64,000 nt of DNA from Ligula intestinalis (GCA_036362985.1 JAYGXS010000004.1:70602203-70666202); one strand, 5' to 3'. Counted from the stretch's first letter, positions 23,061 to 34,859 are shown. The notes: generated from the sequence alone by a model not told the origin. Translations and numbers: made by a program.

Positions 23061-25779
23061 AATCTGAACAATTTTGTTCAAATTTTTTCCAGTTCTGGAA
23101 GGGATATATTCTGTACCTTTTGTATTTATTTTGGAGTTTCTTCTTAGTATTATCAACTTCAACGTGCGCTTTTGTTCGCTCTTTCATAATAGCATAGGAA
23201 ATTTCTTCTATATGAGCCTACTTATAATTTCCCGAAAACTAATGGTTATTTCTCTTAATAAACCTAACTTAAATGACAATTTAACTAATTAAAAGGCGTT
23301 TGCAGAATTCAATTAACTGAATGAATCACGATAGTGTTTTAAAATATATGCCAAAGTTTCCAGGAAAATTTCATCATCAGTGGTGCATGGTCTTTGGTGG
23401 CTACTGTACAGACGGATAATTACGAAAGCTCTTAATTTTAAAGTGATCTCATATGAGATCACCGAGAGCTAATGGGTTAAGAGAGTTTGGCAGATTTGAA
23501 TAATTCAGTTGATCCAAGGCCAATAATTTTTCACAATTGGGTCAAATTTAAATTAAATACCACCTGAAATATAAAATGGGGAGAAGATCAAACCATAGTA
23601 TTTAACTAGGAATCCAGGGGATTTCAAAAACGGCTACAAGTACGTTGGGGCCGTCAACGGAGATTTATGGGCGCAGAGCTGTCGAGCTGGAAAAGCTAGT
23701 CCAGTTGGCAAACCCAGTATTTTAATCCAGTCAATTTTGACTATGAAGACGTAACACTGCCATCCCATTACGGTGTTGACAGTCAATAGTTTGAGGTATC
23801 TTGAAGATCGTGGTTCTCCGGCCGTCAGTCAAACAGCAAGTGTAGTTATCTCTCGCTTCCATCTTTCGCTATTAAATCTTGCCGAGACCTGCCGGTCACG
23901 CGTGCTGGAGGAACCAGTTCACAGTGCTAACACTAGCACGAATGATACAAGGTGGAGTTAAACACTTCGATTACTGACATTCCGGCAATTATTGTACCAC
24001 ATGCGATTATCTGTAATAAGTGCGTCAGGTGCCAAGTAAAGTAAGTCTACAGTGACGTGGTAACTACATTTTATAAACACTGCATCTGTTGTGTAAACAT
24101 CACACGAGGCCCAATTTTATCACTGATTGGTGGCTTGAAAGTTGGTCTTGAAACGTCAGGTAAGGTAAAGTCTTGTTCAGGCGATCTGATCCCCTTAGTT
24201 ATGACTGCTTTTGTGAAAACGTGGTTTCCGTTTTTTTATCTTAACCACCTCTAGGACACAATTGCATTTATTGCCTTTATCGACAGAAATACGTGCGCTC
24301 GTTGCATGTTTTGATAGATTCCATGCGCGGGCCTCTGATTCATATTCGAATTTGTCTAGAAAATGATATGATTACGATTTCACCTGACGAGCATACTAAC
24401 TTTTTGTTCCTAAATTATAGCTTTTTATCAATTCTGCAGAATAATTGTATGCTGTCAAATTTTTAGGAGACTAGCCTGACCAAATGCCAGCAACCTTGCA
24501 GGCTCTCCTTGGGCGTCGTGCCTGTGACCAACTGCCACAATTATTCCTTTGTCAATGCAGACTGCGCAATGTCTTCGCGATGACTGTCCACACGCGAAGA
24601 CCTTGACCACTGGACAGCACAGATACCTACGCGCATGCCCAACTAGTTGCAGTTCCTCAAGGACCACGTTTATGCCTCAAAAGGCAGGTGAGCTGACTCA
24701 AAGGCATCCAATCATGTCACAAGCGAACGCGCTTGACAATCGCTTACAAAAAACTGTCACATGCCAGACATTGAGTTGCAACATAGACTGACAAGCACAC
24801 GACCAATCCGTCACACTGCCGAGATTCGCCCCAAGAGGGGGACATACAGCGCCGGACATCAGCCAACAGCAACTGCCACCCGAAACAGCAACTCCGGGTT
24901 TTTCGCACAATAATCCCTGCTCCGGGTGGTTTCCAAAGTAACGTTCTTCGTATCGGGTTCTTTTTCGGGGATGCAAAAAGACGTAATTAGACGGCCACAT
25001 CACTGACATCTACGTTAAAATAGAAAACGTGCATTATTATAGAGTAGTATTCATTAATTTTATACTTGTTTGGAGTGTTTAATTCGTCTAAGGTTGTTAA
25101 CTATTATTTAAACCTTTTCTTGAAGCCTTTTATACCGGTTTGCGAAGTATTTTTACTTTTTCTCAAAGTTTGGCATTTTGCTTGACTTTTCGGCCGCATT
25201 TTATGTTATAAACTTCGGTACAGAAAAGCAACTAGCATGTCGTTGATTTGCAAATAGGTTGTACCACTTAAGAAGATGAATTTAAAAGCAAACGTATGTA
25301 ATTGTCACAGTGTCATCGGTTAGAATATCGATAATTTTTTTCTCATTGTACAGTTGTAACAATCACAAACGGAAGATTTATTTGATAGACAGAATAATCA
25401 TGCATCATATTTCAAAGGTGTGTTTTGCGAAAATGGCAACACCTCAGAAATCAACTTATTCGGTTGTCTGAGCAAAAAAAATTACCAATCCTTTTATCGC
25501 TGAGTTAAGAAGAACACTCTAGAGCAAGAACGGAAGGAGATCGAGAATAATTTTAAATAAGTTGTTAAAATCGGACTATGCATCTAGAAGAATACACAAG
25601 GGAAGCCATACAGTAGCACAGAAGAAATTGATCAGTACAAGAGTCACATGCCGAATGGGAAAACTTTCTGCTGCCTAGAGCTAATATCAGACAATTTCTG
25701 GTTTGTCAAATGACAGGACTATTCACAAATGGAAAACTTCTGTCTATCGGAAGGCCAAAAGCATACGACTTTTGCAGAC
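23061..25779. other. Unassigned sequence
   Basis: Frames at 23773-23961, 24455-24667, 24549-24791 and 24698-25009 (a GC-richer patch) show no named motif. A weak hammerhead-like string at 23349-23384 is listed among rejected items. Confidence 0.4.
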
Positions 25780-25875
25780 GATTAGTATGTCCGACACACA
25801 TTCATTATTACCTATGCAGAAGGTTAGATTGCACAGTTGAAAGCCGGTAAGAGGACTTTATGAATACCTACTGGC
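25780..25875 (+). pseudogene. Decayed PLE-H GIY-YIG core
   Basis: Nucleotide alignment with 41500-41580 is visible: GAAG..AGATTGCACAG with TGAATACCTACTGGCTTGG against GAAGCAGATTATATCGG with GGAATACCTCCTGGCATGG. Frameshifts destroy the reading frame, and no other part of the element was found nearby. Confidence 0.45.
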
Positions 25876-25949
25876 TTGGTTATAAAACAGATGAAAAGTT
25901 GATACTCTTGTATTTCTATCTGTATGGGGACTTTGTCTCATGAGACCTT

Positions 25950-26300
25950 AAACTAATCACCTTGCTATTGTTAGGAGGAACCAAGCAGCTAGCATAAAAG
26001 CAGCAGCCGCGCTCACAGTAGCCTTTCGATCGGCCTACACGCGAGCGAACGCATCATGCCAGCAAATCAATCAATAATTTAAAAATTCAAGCTAAAGTCA
26101 TCCGTCGAGTCACCAGCTAATCGGGCCGATAGCAAAGTCAGGACAGAAGTTGATTGGCCCGATATACATAGTTTACATGCGTCTGTTGCTCTTTATATTT
26201 TGGATCTATTAAACTCAAAGACTTCTGCTTTTGCCCTGTTCTTGTCGTCTTCTTCCTTTGGGGACTCACGCAGGACGCAATTAGGCGGTGACATCTCGGC
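25950..26300 (+). repeat. Possible LTR 3' part with primer-binding-like site
   Basis: The segment has a promoter-like AGCATAAAAGC, a late ATTAAACTCAAAGACTTC polyadenylation-like region, and then GGCGGTGACATCTCGGCTTG. The last string resembles the TGGTGAC..CGACGTG primer site of flatworm Gypsy elements. No second LTR or coding region was identified, so the call is tentative. Confidence 0.25.
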
Positions 26301-26529
26301 TTGGGATGCCGTTACAACATCAATGTCCTTTGTCGAACTGCAAATTCATATGACACTTCGAACCTAGGTTCGAAGTTGGGTGCCTTGCGTGGTCAGAGTC
26401 TCCGCCCTAGGGGTACTGCTACATCCGGTTCGGATCACGCAGAGCGGTTGTGTTAGAACGGCATTATATAGAGGGAGGTATTAAAGCGAGGGGTAAAGTA
26501 AGTTAAACACTAATAACTGCGATCTTCTG

Positions 26530-26655
26530 AACATGGTTATTTAGTACAAAATAAGTCTTGGAAAGGCCAGAATAATAGGAACAGTATATTTTGTACACAG
26601 AGGAACAAAGAATAGAAGGAAAGAGATTAACTCGGAGCGCACGACCTTCCGCGAT
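26530..26655 (-). repeat. Dispersed repeat E, minus copy
   Basis: Contains ACATGGTTATTTAGTACAAA, AGTCTTGG, GGCCAGAATAATAGGAACAG and TATTTTGTACACAGAGGAAC. It aligns with 5565-5690 and, reversed, with 1386-1512 and 32215-32330. Confidence 0.5.
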
Positions 26656-27443
26656 AGCGACGTGATCCGAATGGCGGCTTCATTGCAGGAATTCCCGCGG
26701 GCCGGAGGGACAGCGTACACGCGTGCAGGCTTTCTATCCATCGCCTGACTAGAAAGGCATTCATGGACCAATTGTGATTGGCTAATCCAGGCATCGAGAA
26801 ACCCAGTCGTGAGATTCTAGCGAAATTCACTTCGACTTGAGCTGATCACAACAGTATTGCGATCGGCCTATCAGTCAGCCAATCCACACAAAACCACACT
26901 GGCCTGACTGCACGTTTAGAGGAATCCATACAGATGCCAGGCCACAGCTTTTTTGGTTGCAACAAAGGCCGTGGTCATATGCATAGTAAGCAAGTTCTCT
27001 GTGTGAAAAAATGTTCCAGTGGTGACTGATCGGCATCCTGACCTTACATTCACGTGACCCAGTTCTCGTGATTATTTATCTCGAACCCTCCATTTCCCGG
27101 GCACATAGTTGACCTATCCTTCCTGCCAGATCACGTTCACGTCCGATGCTTTTCCATCCACATGATTATGTCGCCCCTTTTTCACTTCACCCCCACCCCC
27201 TTAGCTAAGCGTGGCACGTCAAAGCCATAGCTAATTTGAACGATGTTTCTTGCCAGAAGTCAAGGTACCTATTTACAATTCAACTGTGCAAGTCACAAGT
27301 TGCAGAGTTTTTGAATAAATTACTTACTTTTAAAACTTATGCAAAAATGATGGTGCAACCATCCTTTACTACAGGCACTGCCAAGACATAGTAGTACGCA
27401 CCCTGAAAAGGCAGATATGATCATTGGAAGAAGATATTGTTTA
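26656..27443. other. Unassigned sequence
   Basis: A GC-rich patch follows repeat E. No motif was recognised. Confidence 0.35.
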
Positions 27444-27485
27444 GAATGACGTTTTAGATTCTCATTCAAAATCATCATCAGAGAC
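27444..27485 (-). ncRNA. Hammerhead-like motif (family G)
   Basis: 42 nt. The core CUGAUGA is perfect. Stem II arms GAUUUU and AGAAUC around GAAUG form six pairs including one G-U. The GAAA box reads AAAA (G12 lost), followed by CGUC. The element layout (GIY-YIG, UTR, hammerhead) fits a PLE 3' pLTR. G12 is catalytically important, so this copy is probably inactive. Confidence 0.6.
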
Positions 27486-27954
27486 TATAGCACAAAAGAC
27501 GTAATGGGGGCGAAGCGTACAGTAGATACTGGGCGCAGTGTCCGGGCGACCATACGATTACGATATATGTCAGCATTCGCGTCCGTCGCTGTGAGTGGTA
27601 GTTGATGCGATAATTTAAAGCTTCTTTTCTCCGGTGAAAATTTAAAGATTGTTTAAAAAGCAAAATTTAATGTATCCATCAATTCCGAGAGTGCTCTTCA
27701 GTTGCTACCTCTCATTGCATAACGTGCATGAACGTCAGAAAAAATGCACAATTGAATTTAAACAGAAAAATTGATCCAAAAGGGCAAGGTCACTGTAAAT
27801 AGCCAAAGGGTAATCGATAAAGTAGGAAATGTAAACGTTGTAGGCAGCCAAAACTGGTGCAAAAACGTCCAAGGCAAAAAGATGGGGAGAGGAATGTGTA
27901 AACAGGGAGTTAGTGTTACCAAGGTATAGTTAAGTTCACTACATGCTCAAATTT

Positions 27955-28305
27955 TTAGAATAGTTCGGGTTTAAACCGCCGTATGTAGGCTTCTTCCAGG
28001 TAGCGTAAGGTGCGAGTTGATCGTGCCTGAACAAGTACTTGGAAGAAGGTTTTAGGGTCCACGGAATGGCCCATATCTAGCAGGTGTTCAGTAATTGATG
28101 AGTGGGGCGTTCGTTTTTCTTGCTTAAGTGACCAGCTGGGTAAGTGCTCCTTTGCTCTGGTGGCCAATTGCCTTTGCGTTCGCCCTATGTACTTGCATCC
28201 GCAAGTGCATGTAAATTCATAAGCACAGTTTGAAGTGGCGTGCATTGGCAAGGCATTCTTTGCGCGAGGAATTGGTAAGAGCTTTGTTGCTTGACAATTT
28301 GGCAA
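27955..28305 (-). CDS. GIY-YIG endonuclease domain of PLE-G (open, truncated)
   Basis: A 116-codon frame without stops. Residues 27-54 carry the PLE-type core: C27, YEFTCTCG, CKYIGRT (37-43) and the RAKEH Glu-His (53-54). HSSITEHLLDMGHSVD follows, and a YLEEAYIRRF helix near 101-111 holds the Glu expected in the active site. PLE endonucleases nick target DNA to prime reverse transcription. The initiator Met is probably not real, because the domain normally sits at the C-terminus of the RT polyprotein and upstream sequence continues in other frames. The best-preserved coding piece in the window, though with no RT it cannot work alone. Confidence 0.8.
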   Translation of the reverse strand: MPNCQATKLLPIPRAKNALPMHATSNCAYEFTCTCGCKYIGRTQRQLATRAKEHLPSWSLKQEKRTPHSSITEHLLDMGHSVDPKTFFQVLVQARSTRTLRYLEEAYIRRFKPELF

Positions 28306-28400
28306 ACAGGTGCTTTTAGCAACTCTTCATCAGACCAGTACCTTTGCAGCGATGATAAAATATTGTACAGTTGGGCAGGCTTAAGAGCTGTTCTTTGCGT

Positions 28401-28700
28401 ACAACTATGCGTGTGGGGGTCCTTGTGTTGGGGGTGGAAGGTAGGTGAGGAAATTGGATAAGGTTGTGGGCATTGGGCAAGGGGTCGGATACATAAAGTG
28501 AAAATAACTGTCATTTGCACGTATCGAACGACTGTCACTGCGGCGTAGGGGCAGTATTCCATCGCCAACAGGAAGTAAAAGGCTTTTTGTTAGCGTCTTC
28601 TGACAACACAGCACGACATTCGCTACTCATATAGCAACTGCTTCGGTTGTCGCATGGAACCGTAAGCGTAGGCCCTTTAAAAGCTATCTAGTGTGTGGTA
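28401..28700 (-). pseudogene. Second PLE GIY-YIG tail remnant (family H-like)
   Basis: Minus-strand translation gives GLRLRFHATTEAVAI, a stop, then ANVVLCCQKTLTKSLLLP, parallel to GLRQRMLATAEAVAIRLANP and VLRCQKTLTQALSLP at 21.8 kb. It lies immediately upstream of the PLE-G endonuclease frame on the same strand, so two GIY-YIG ends from different families are abutted. This implies insertion of one PLE next to or into another. Confidence 0.6.
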
Positions 28701-28779
28701 TACAACATAAAAGTGCTCAATAGTATCGAATCAATGATTCGTATCGAAAAATAGTGTGAAAACAGAAACTCGACAGGGA

Positions 28780-28905
28780 TCTTGTTTAAGTTTTGTTTAA
28801 CGAGGCCAGTATGTGCTCACCTGCCGTATTTTCCAGACCGATGTCTTCTGCTCCACAGGAGCAAGTGAAAAATTAAATGCACGTTGATGTGGCCTTCAAT
28901 GGGAG
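28780..28905 (+). repeat. Fragment related to repeat I
   Basis: The ACAGGAGCAAGTGA phrase and flanks resemble 12012-12045. Short and diverged. Confidence 0.3.
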
Positions 28906-28969
28906 TCGGTATTTAGCTCCAAATCCACCCTTCTTCTTTTGGGCGGAGGTTGCTGAAAACATATGTTTG

Positions 28970-29400
28970 AGAAGAAGACGACTTGATCGTTAGGAAAATA
29001 CTTTTATTCGCCCGAAGTATCGAAATCCGTCGCGGATTTGTCATGAGAGACACAATCACAGGCCAGTTGCTGATACAGGTGGTTTGTTCACAGGAGTTTG
29101 CCATAAAATCAAAAGGTGTATGCAAATTGATAACTGACAGAAGTGAGCGCTAATTCGTTGCGTCAACGATGACCACCTACCCCTCTGGTACTAGAAGAGG
29201 ATGATGTGGTAGCCTGCCCGTTTCCCAAGCGGCGACCTGCTTTGGCCAAACTGGATCTCAGCACCAAATATGGATTGGGCAAATTGTTTTCATCGTTGAT
29301 GGATTGGGTTTCCGTGAACCAGGACTGAAGTCATTAGCTTAAATGGTCTAAGATTGCGTCGAAGTTTCATTGGCTATTTTAGCCTGTCCCTCGCTTCTGA
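28970..29400 (-). mobile_element. PLE-A 3' end
   Basis: Same order of landmarks as 17215 and 2596: a GAAGAAGACGACTTGATCG tail, a decayed hammerhead, GTTGCGTCAACGATGAC, TTTGGCCAAACTGG, ATATGGATTGGGCAAAT and GTTGATGGATTGGG. The coding region is lost beyond about 29345. Confidence 0.7.
29010..29051 (-). ncRNA. Decayed hammerhead-like motif (family A)
   Basis: 42 nt. The stem II arms AAAUCCG and CGGAUUUC survive. The core is CUCAUGA and the second box GAUACUUC, so it is inactive. Confidence 0.45.
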
Positions 29401-30149
29401 GTAGGGTGAGTAAATCTGCTAGAAGGCCACCATGAATATGGCTGTTCTTTAATTTAACAATGCTGCGGTGCCATTACTCTAGTCCATAAATTCGTTACAA
29501 TATGAAAACCACCGTAGTTATCCATGGTCACCCATGGTATTAACGGGTTGTTCTGCCTCTTCTGTAGCCGTGGCCGTCATGCTGGTTACGGATTTCGGAA
29601 GCAACAAATTAGAGGTGGGTAAGAGAAAAATTAAACAGCTTCAGTGATGCTTTTCCTGGTACATTACTTTAAAATACTTACAAAGTGGAGGACATGTCTG
29701 ATTTATTCGTTTTATAGCACGACTGCACGATTAATTTTGGTCGACAGTTAGCTCCCAACCAACTGCATAATTGCATGCGGGTGAAATCTATTTTCTCCCA
29801 CTGACCGTATAATCACATGCAGCTGACGATTTAGACTCTAACCTTACCAACTATATAAGCATCCGTTAGCCATTACTTTGATTTAACTCTTTTGTACAAT
29901 TTGCGTTTGTCTGACAATGACCTGGTGCGCTGGTTCCCTAAAGAACCTCTTCTGCTAGATAAGTTTTAAATAATAGTATTACTTGAAGCATGTCCTGATG
30001 AACATCATAGCCCTTCTGTGCTAATGGTAGGCAATAAATGTCATCTGTTCAGGTTCCTGTTTAAAGGGAGCTGCTTAGATGACGCTTTAACGAAGGCAGC
30101 TAAGACAAGCTGCAGGGTAAAGACAATTTGACAGCCCACATTGCTTGTT
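29401..30149. other. Unassigned sequence
   Basis: No recognisable feature. Confidence 0.4.
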
Positions 30150-30270
30150 TATTCATTTACTGCTTTATGGGCTCCAGTGTGGCAGAATATATTGGTCGTA
30201 TGGACCGGCGTTTGTCAAAAAGCATAATAGAACATCCACCAATGTGGTTAGGAAAATACAAAATAAAGAA
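30150..30270 (+). pseudogene. PLE GIY-YIG core fragment
   Basis: Within the plus frame 30128-30340, SSVAEYIGRMDRRLSKSIIE then HPPMWLGKY matches the PLE pattern YIGRT.RRLS.RI.EHLP.WL. The T of YIGRT is M and the upstream Cys pair is absent. Sequence downstream does not continue the domain. Isolated relic. Confidence 0.65.
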
Positions 30271-32214
30271 CGATTGCAGGTTTATTTTCGCGCAGACACA
30301 GGCAAAGAATCCTTCTAGACCATTAACGCGTTCCCCTTAAGCTATTCTACATCACGAGGACAGCATCTGCTGGTTTCGTCAGAGGTGGCTCGAGTCGACT
30401 TGCGCATATCGATCTCATGCACACAGAAGAACTTCACACAGGTACTGCAGTTAGCATGGCCCAATGCCAGCCGTCCGCGCGTATTTACCTATCCCAGGGG
30501 TCTGCATCTCTCCTGAAGCTCTTGGCTCAACAACGCAGTGGCTACTTAATGCTCCTCCAACAGTACCAACACCGACTGAAGTCGTCTACATCAGTGCGAC
30601 TGCGGAATTTCTTTTTGCCTGCGGTTCCCGGCCAGGCATCCACCTCACTCCCGCGGACCTTTGGCTCATCAAGCCGGTAGAGTTCTCGGCTTTTTTCCAG
30701 CTTCCAACTACAAGCAGCTTGGACCACGGCAGGGATTCGTAGTCCAACGACGGCTAATACACATTCATACACTGATCCGAAGACACAGCAATTTTATTTC
30801 CTCCCCTTACCGTCCACCCTAGCGTGAACCTGTATTTTTTTGCAATCGTCCGCATCTTTTTCCTAATTTAAATGGTAATAAACATGTACAGGCCTAAAGG
30901 GGTTTTATCGATAGTATATGCTTACATTCCTCAATAAAAACACTTGGAAAGGGAAAAAAGATTATAATTTCTCCTTCATCGTAGTCTAAATATGTAAGGC
31001 TTTCGCTGCTCACAATGCGTAGAATTTTAAGTGAATTGGTGAAGTGATATATTTGAAGGAGTTTTTTAAAATGTATTGTCCTCTTCAATTCATTCACCAC
31101 AGCTACTTTTCCTGAGGCATCTTAAGGGGCTCTTCTATAAAATAAGACAAAGTGACAGCTGTATGAAAAAGAGGAATTGCCAGAATTAATAAATTTTTCG
31201 TTAAAGAGTATTTTCCCTTTGTCCTCAGTTGACCTTTGAATTAATCCAAGACGTTGTCCCGGCCAAAGAAGCACAATAGCTAAGATTCAGAATAGCTAAG
31301 TGTAAATGGTATCTTTACTCCCATTGACTCCAATCTTCCCTTATACGACAGTTTCCTAATACAGCGTTCCTTATCCCCTGTGTCCGTGGCAACCGTAAAG
31401 AGAAAAATATTAAAAAGATTCATGGTTTGACGACTGTTGGGCTGGATGGTGCCTCACCATTTCACCACAAATCTTCTTTTATCTCAGATATCTCGCGTGT
31501 TGGCATACCTTATTAGTTCGTCCGTCATTAAGCCCCAATCCGCTGACACCTGACGAACAGTAAGAAGCATTAACGTGCTAAAAAGTCTACTTATAGCGGA
31601 CCTAAATTCTTCCGTTCAATTGGCTGCTAATCCGTCTTTCTTAGGCATGATTACCCAATTGCCCCAGCTATAATCATACAATTCCCCTCCAGTTTTTACG
31701 ACATCTTACAATTTGCATATAAAGAAGGCTCAAGTACCCTACAGGCTGTTGCTCCTGTGGTCTACTCTACTCTAAAAGATCTCGTCAAGGTTTGCAGTGT
31801 ATTTCTTGATTACTTGCCTGCATTCAGAAAAATCTTGTGTCATCTCCTCTAATAAAAAACGTCCACGCTCGGCGCTACAGGTAAGGCAGTTTCTTGGCCT
31901 GGAATAAGTTTACTACTCACAGCCAAATTATTCAGGGGCAATATTGTAGTGGTCACTGATGCTCGACTCCGTCATAAATCCTGATGCCGCACTGGAGATC
32001 ACTCAGTGCACAGGACTTCGGGTGAAGGCAGTTTTTGGCATGAATCAAGCTAGATACAAACTGACGTGCGAGCAAAAGCACGCACCCTGTCTCAACCAAC
32101 AGTTTGGTGACGTAAATTCGCCTAGACAGACCTCAAAGCTACCGCTAACCATCACTACGGAACTATCTCGCCTGGCGGCTAAAAGTGCATTCCAGCAGTC
32201 AAGAATTATCCGTA
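30271..32214. other. Unassigned sequence
   Basis: GC-richer at 30360-30780 and 31930-32210, AT-rich between. The longest frame (31959-32312, plus) ends inside repeat E and has no domain. Confidence 0.4.
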
Positions 32215-32330
32215 CTCTTGTGTACACAATACATTGTTCCTACTACTCTGGCCCTCCCAAGATTCCTCTCATCTCTCCCAAGCAACCAGGCTTAGACGAT
32301 CGCAGCCGTTAAGGTTAACCTTAATAGTCT
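32215..32330 (+). repeat. Dispersed repeat E, plus copy
   Basis: TGTGTACACAATACATTGTTCCTA then TCTGGCCCTCCCAAG and GATCGCAGCCGTTAAGGTTA align with the copy at 1386-1512. Confidence 0.5.
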
Positions 32331-32715
32331 TAATACTTCCTCGATAATCTATTGTCCTCTAAGCAACAGTAATGTAAGTATTGCAACTCAAAAAGGAATA
32401 GTTTCATCATGTTGTCTTATGGAAACTGTGGTTATAGGGGTATTGTTAGTGGAGAAATAGGATAAGCGGTCAATACCACTTTAATAACTACGATATGCAT
32501 TTTTATTGAATTGTATTGGGTAATACTGTTCAATCATATCCATAGATTTTCCTAATCGATACTATAGCTCACCGTATTGCGGAAAAACTCAATAAACGAA
32601 ATGCAGCGTTCTTTAAATTCCTGATAGAATAAATAAAGTGGTAAGATAGTTGTCTGCTTCAACTAACCTGAGGTCCAATTTTCCATCCTGACGCTAGATT
32701 AGCATATACCTCAGC
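32331..32715. other. AT-rich, unassigned
   Basis: Nothing recognisable. Confidence 0.35.
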
Positions 32716-32845
32716 TGCTGCAATTTTATTTACCACCTTTCACATGTGGCCGCCTCTAAACCCCCTGTAACTACCGTTTCCGAAGGACAAAATGCTGGGA
32801 CTAGGGGGCATATGAGGTGCACTAACTAAACTACCTTTGCTATTA
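32716..32845 (+). repeat. Dispersed repeat K, copy 1
   Basis: TTTACCACCT, ACTACC.TTTCCG, GGGACTAGG and GAGG.GCAC.A.T.AAAC align collinearly with 38020-38150. Diverged, class unknown. Confidence 0.4.
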
Positions 32846-33103
32846 TTTGCCATATTCACGCAACCACTTTTTCTGCACAATGAGGACACGATATCGCCAA
32901 ATGACAGTCTGTTTGTTTATTTAAGCTGACGAGGTGGTTGCTAGTTGCCCTTCTAAGAGACAGATTTAATTGCAGATTCTGAAGGATAACTTCCATTAAG
33001 CCTCAGTCCGGCTGTTGACAATGTTCTTTTGCCAATAACAGCAAACATGCAAATCCTAGGAAATAATTAAGTTGATTCGACCGCTGGTACAATATTGTTA
33101 TTT

Positions 33104-33145
33104 TCCTGACGTTTCCAGATCCATCGTGGACTCGTCATAAGCGAC
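33104..33145 (-). ncRNA. Hammerhead-like motif, left arm (family A)
   Basis: 42 nt. GGAAACGUC is intact and stem II pairs GAGUCCA with UGGAUCU. The core reads CUUAUGA (one change from CUGAUGA), so it is likely inactive. Confidence 0.55.
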
Positions 33146-33408
33146 ATAATTAGCTAGCTGTAGCAGATACAGGCAGCGAATGCCCAGAAGTCTGCGCTGT
33201 TAAACAGTTTAAACGTAAATGTGTCGAAAAAGTTAATAATCGTATGGCCTGAGTGCCATCCTATGCAAACACTGCATCTCGTTGCTGACGTGGCGAATCG
33301 GCACGCACGCCCTACGCTTATCGATTTTTTCTAGAAGTGTAAATTTTAACTGTTTTACGCCGCAAACGCTGCATACGCTGCCTTTATCTGCTGCGGCTCT
33401 CTAATTAT

Positions 33409-33450
33409 ATCTCTGATGACGAGTCCGCGACGGATTTCAAAACGTTGAGC
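33409..33450 (+). ncRNA. Hammerhead-like motif, right arm (family A)
   Basis: 42 nt. The core CUGAUGA is perfect. Stem II is GAGUCCG/CGGAUUU around CGA, a C-G-rich version of the A-U-rich stem at 18754. The second box is CAAAACGUU, so G12 is lost as written. Confidence 0.6.
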
Positions 33451-33480
33451 GAATAAAAATATTTTCCTAGCAAACGCATC

Positions 33481-34859
33481 ATCTTCATGATGGTCAGAAA
33501 TTAGGCTAGGATGTTGTTATGCCGATTGCGGTCTTCCCTCACTCTTCTTTCCAGTACCATGGTATTACTCTTTCATCATATATTTAATTCCCTTCTTCCT
33601 ACTGTAATTGCTTCTATTAAGTGTCATAAACCTCTTTATTATATTCGGCATTAGCGTTTCTAGCAAATGCCTCAATCTATAATCTGGCGAATTTTTAGAT
33701 GCTTGCATCCTCCCCCATTCTTTATAATCGTCTTTCACTTTTCATTTTGTTAAAAAAGTTTTATGTTGGTGTAAAAACATGTCTTTCATCCGTTTCCTTC
33801 CATAGCTACTGTACACTATGACTTTTTAGTTGATAAAGCAACACAACGACATGTTATAATGGTGAAACTATTTCCTGATTGAATTTGCTGTGGGGTTGGC
33901 CACCTCCTTCACTTTTAAGTACTTGCTGCAAAGTCTTTTCTCCGCATGAGCTGAATGTTTTAACATCCCTCTGGCCGTACCTTATTATAACAGAGTATTC
34001 TATTGCAATTTTCCTGCCCCAAACCTTACACAGTAAGGTAGAGCAATATAATAACTCAGATTTGGCCTGGTTCCTGTAATGGATGCTCATCTTTAGGTAA
34101 AATGTTGATTCTTCCGTTATTTGTTGGTTTATCTTCTAGTCACAGCAGATGGAGCAATTTTTTGGTGATAACCTTGAGCAACAATTTCAAATAAATCGTA
34201 TCCCTTCTCTCCATATCACCCCACCTCCATATTGCGTTAACCTGAAAGGCAAATTATAATATAAAATGCGTCATTTTGGCAAATTTAACGATAATGTGCT
34301 TGCCGGACATAAATATTATTTCTGTAGCCACAGCTCCACGCTTTTTATTTAACTTTCTCCTGCTTACGCTAACGGATATTGGTTCAAAGGACAGGCAGAA
34401 TGATAGCGCAAATTCCAGATTTGTTCATTTAATTTATTTTTTCTTGCATTGGATGATATACAGCTCTGCGTGTGCTGCAAGCAAAGTTTCTAAATTTTTA
34501 AATGTTCGATTATTTCTCCCATACCAGTGGGAACACATTTGCAAAAACGTAAAACTAATTATAAGAAACATCAGGCATATTAAGTACATAACAGAAATAT
34601 AAGAAGTTTTAAGCAATTGTTAAGAAAATTAAACATTGTTTGATAATTCCCAGCTTGTGGAGACGTCAAAATATCTATAAATAAGAACAATAAATTAAAA
34701 TAGTTTGTTAAGTGTAAAAACGTAAAGCAGCCACTTTCTTTATGCGAAAAGGAATTGCCTTTAATCGGAATATTTTGTATATTTGAGAATGATTTCATTC
34801 GAAGTTATTGCATATCGTTGTATACATTCTCTTTTCATTTCGGTATTTTTTAATGTATA
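33481..34859. other. AT-rich, unassigned
   Basis: Frames at 33879-34079 and 34276-34602 show no domains. Confidence 0.4.

Larger units (their letters stand above)
27444..28400 (-). mobile_element. PLE family G 3' part
   Basis: Read 5' to 3' on the minus strand: GIY-YIG coding (28305-27955), about 470 nt of UTR, then a hammerhead-bearing pLTR (27485-27444) with the AGATTCTC stem II arm and a CTTCTTCC tail like other families. The RT domain is not seen upstream, so the copy is 5'-truncated. A second family member lies at 36260-36720 on the plus strand. Confidence 0.75.
33065..33480. mobile_element. Foldback pair of PLE-A pLTRs
   Basis: The left arm (about 33065-33230) is a minus-oriented pLTR and the right arm (about 33320-33480) a plus-oriented one. 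Reversing the right arm gives GCAGATAAAGGCAGCG and AAAACAGTTAAAATTTACA, matching GCAGATACAGGCAGCG and TAAACAGTTTAAACGTAAA on the left. Each arm carries a hammerhead whose 3' tail points outward. About 90 nt of unrelated spacer lies between. No coding sequence remains. Confidence 0.7.

Noticed and set aside
23349..23384. CUGAUGA...GAAAC string on the minus strand
   Set aside because: Only 36 nt, with a short unpaired stem II region and no matching stem I; spacing differs from all other copies.
28719..28765. Small palindrome around GAATCAATGATTC
   Set aside because: Short hairpins like this are common in AT-rich DNA and nothing links it to a function.
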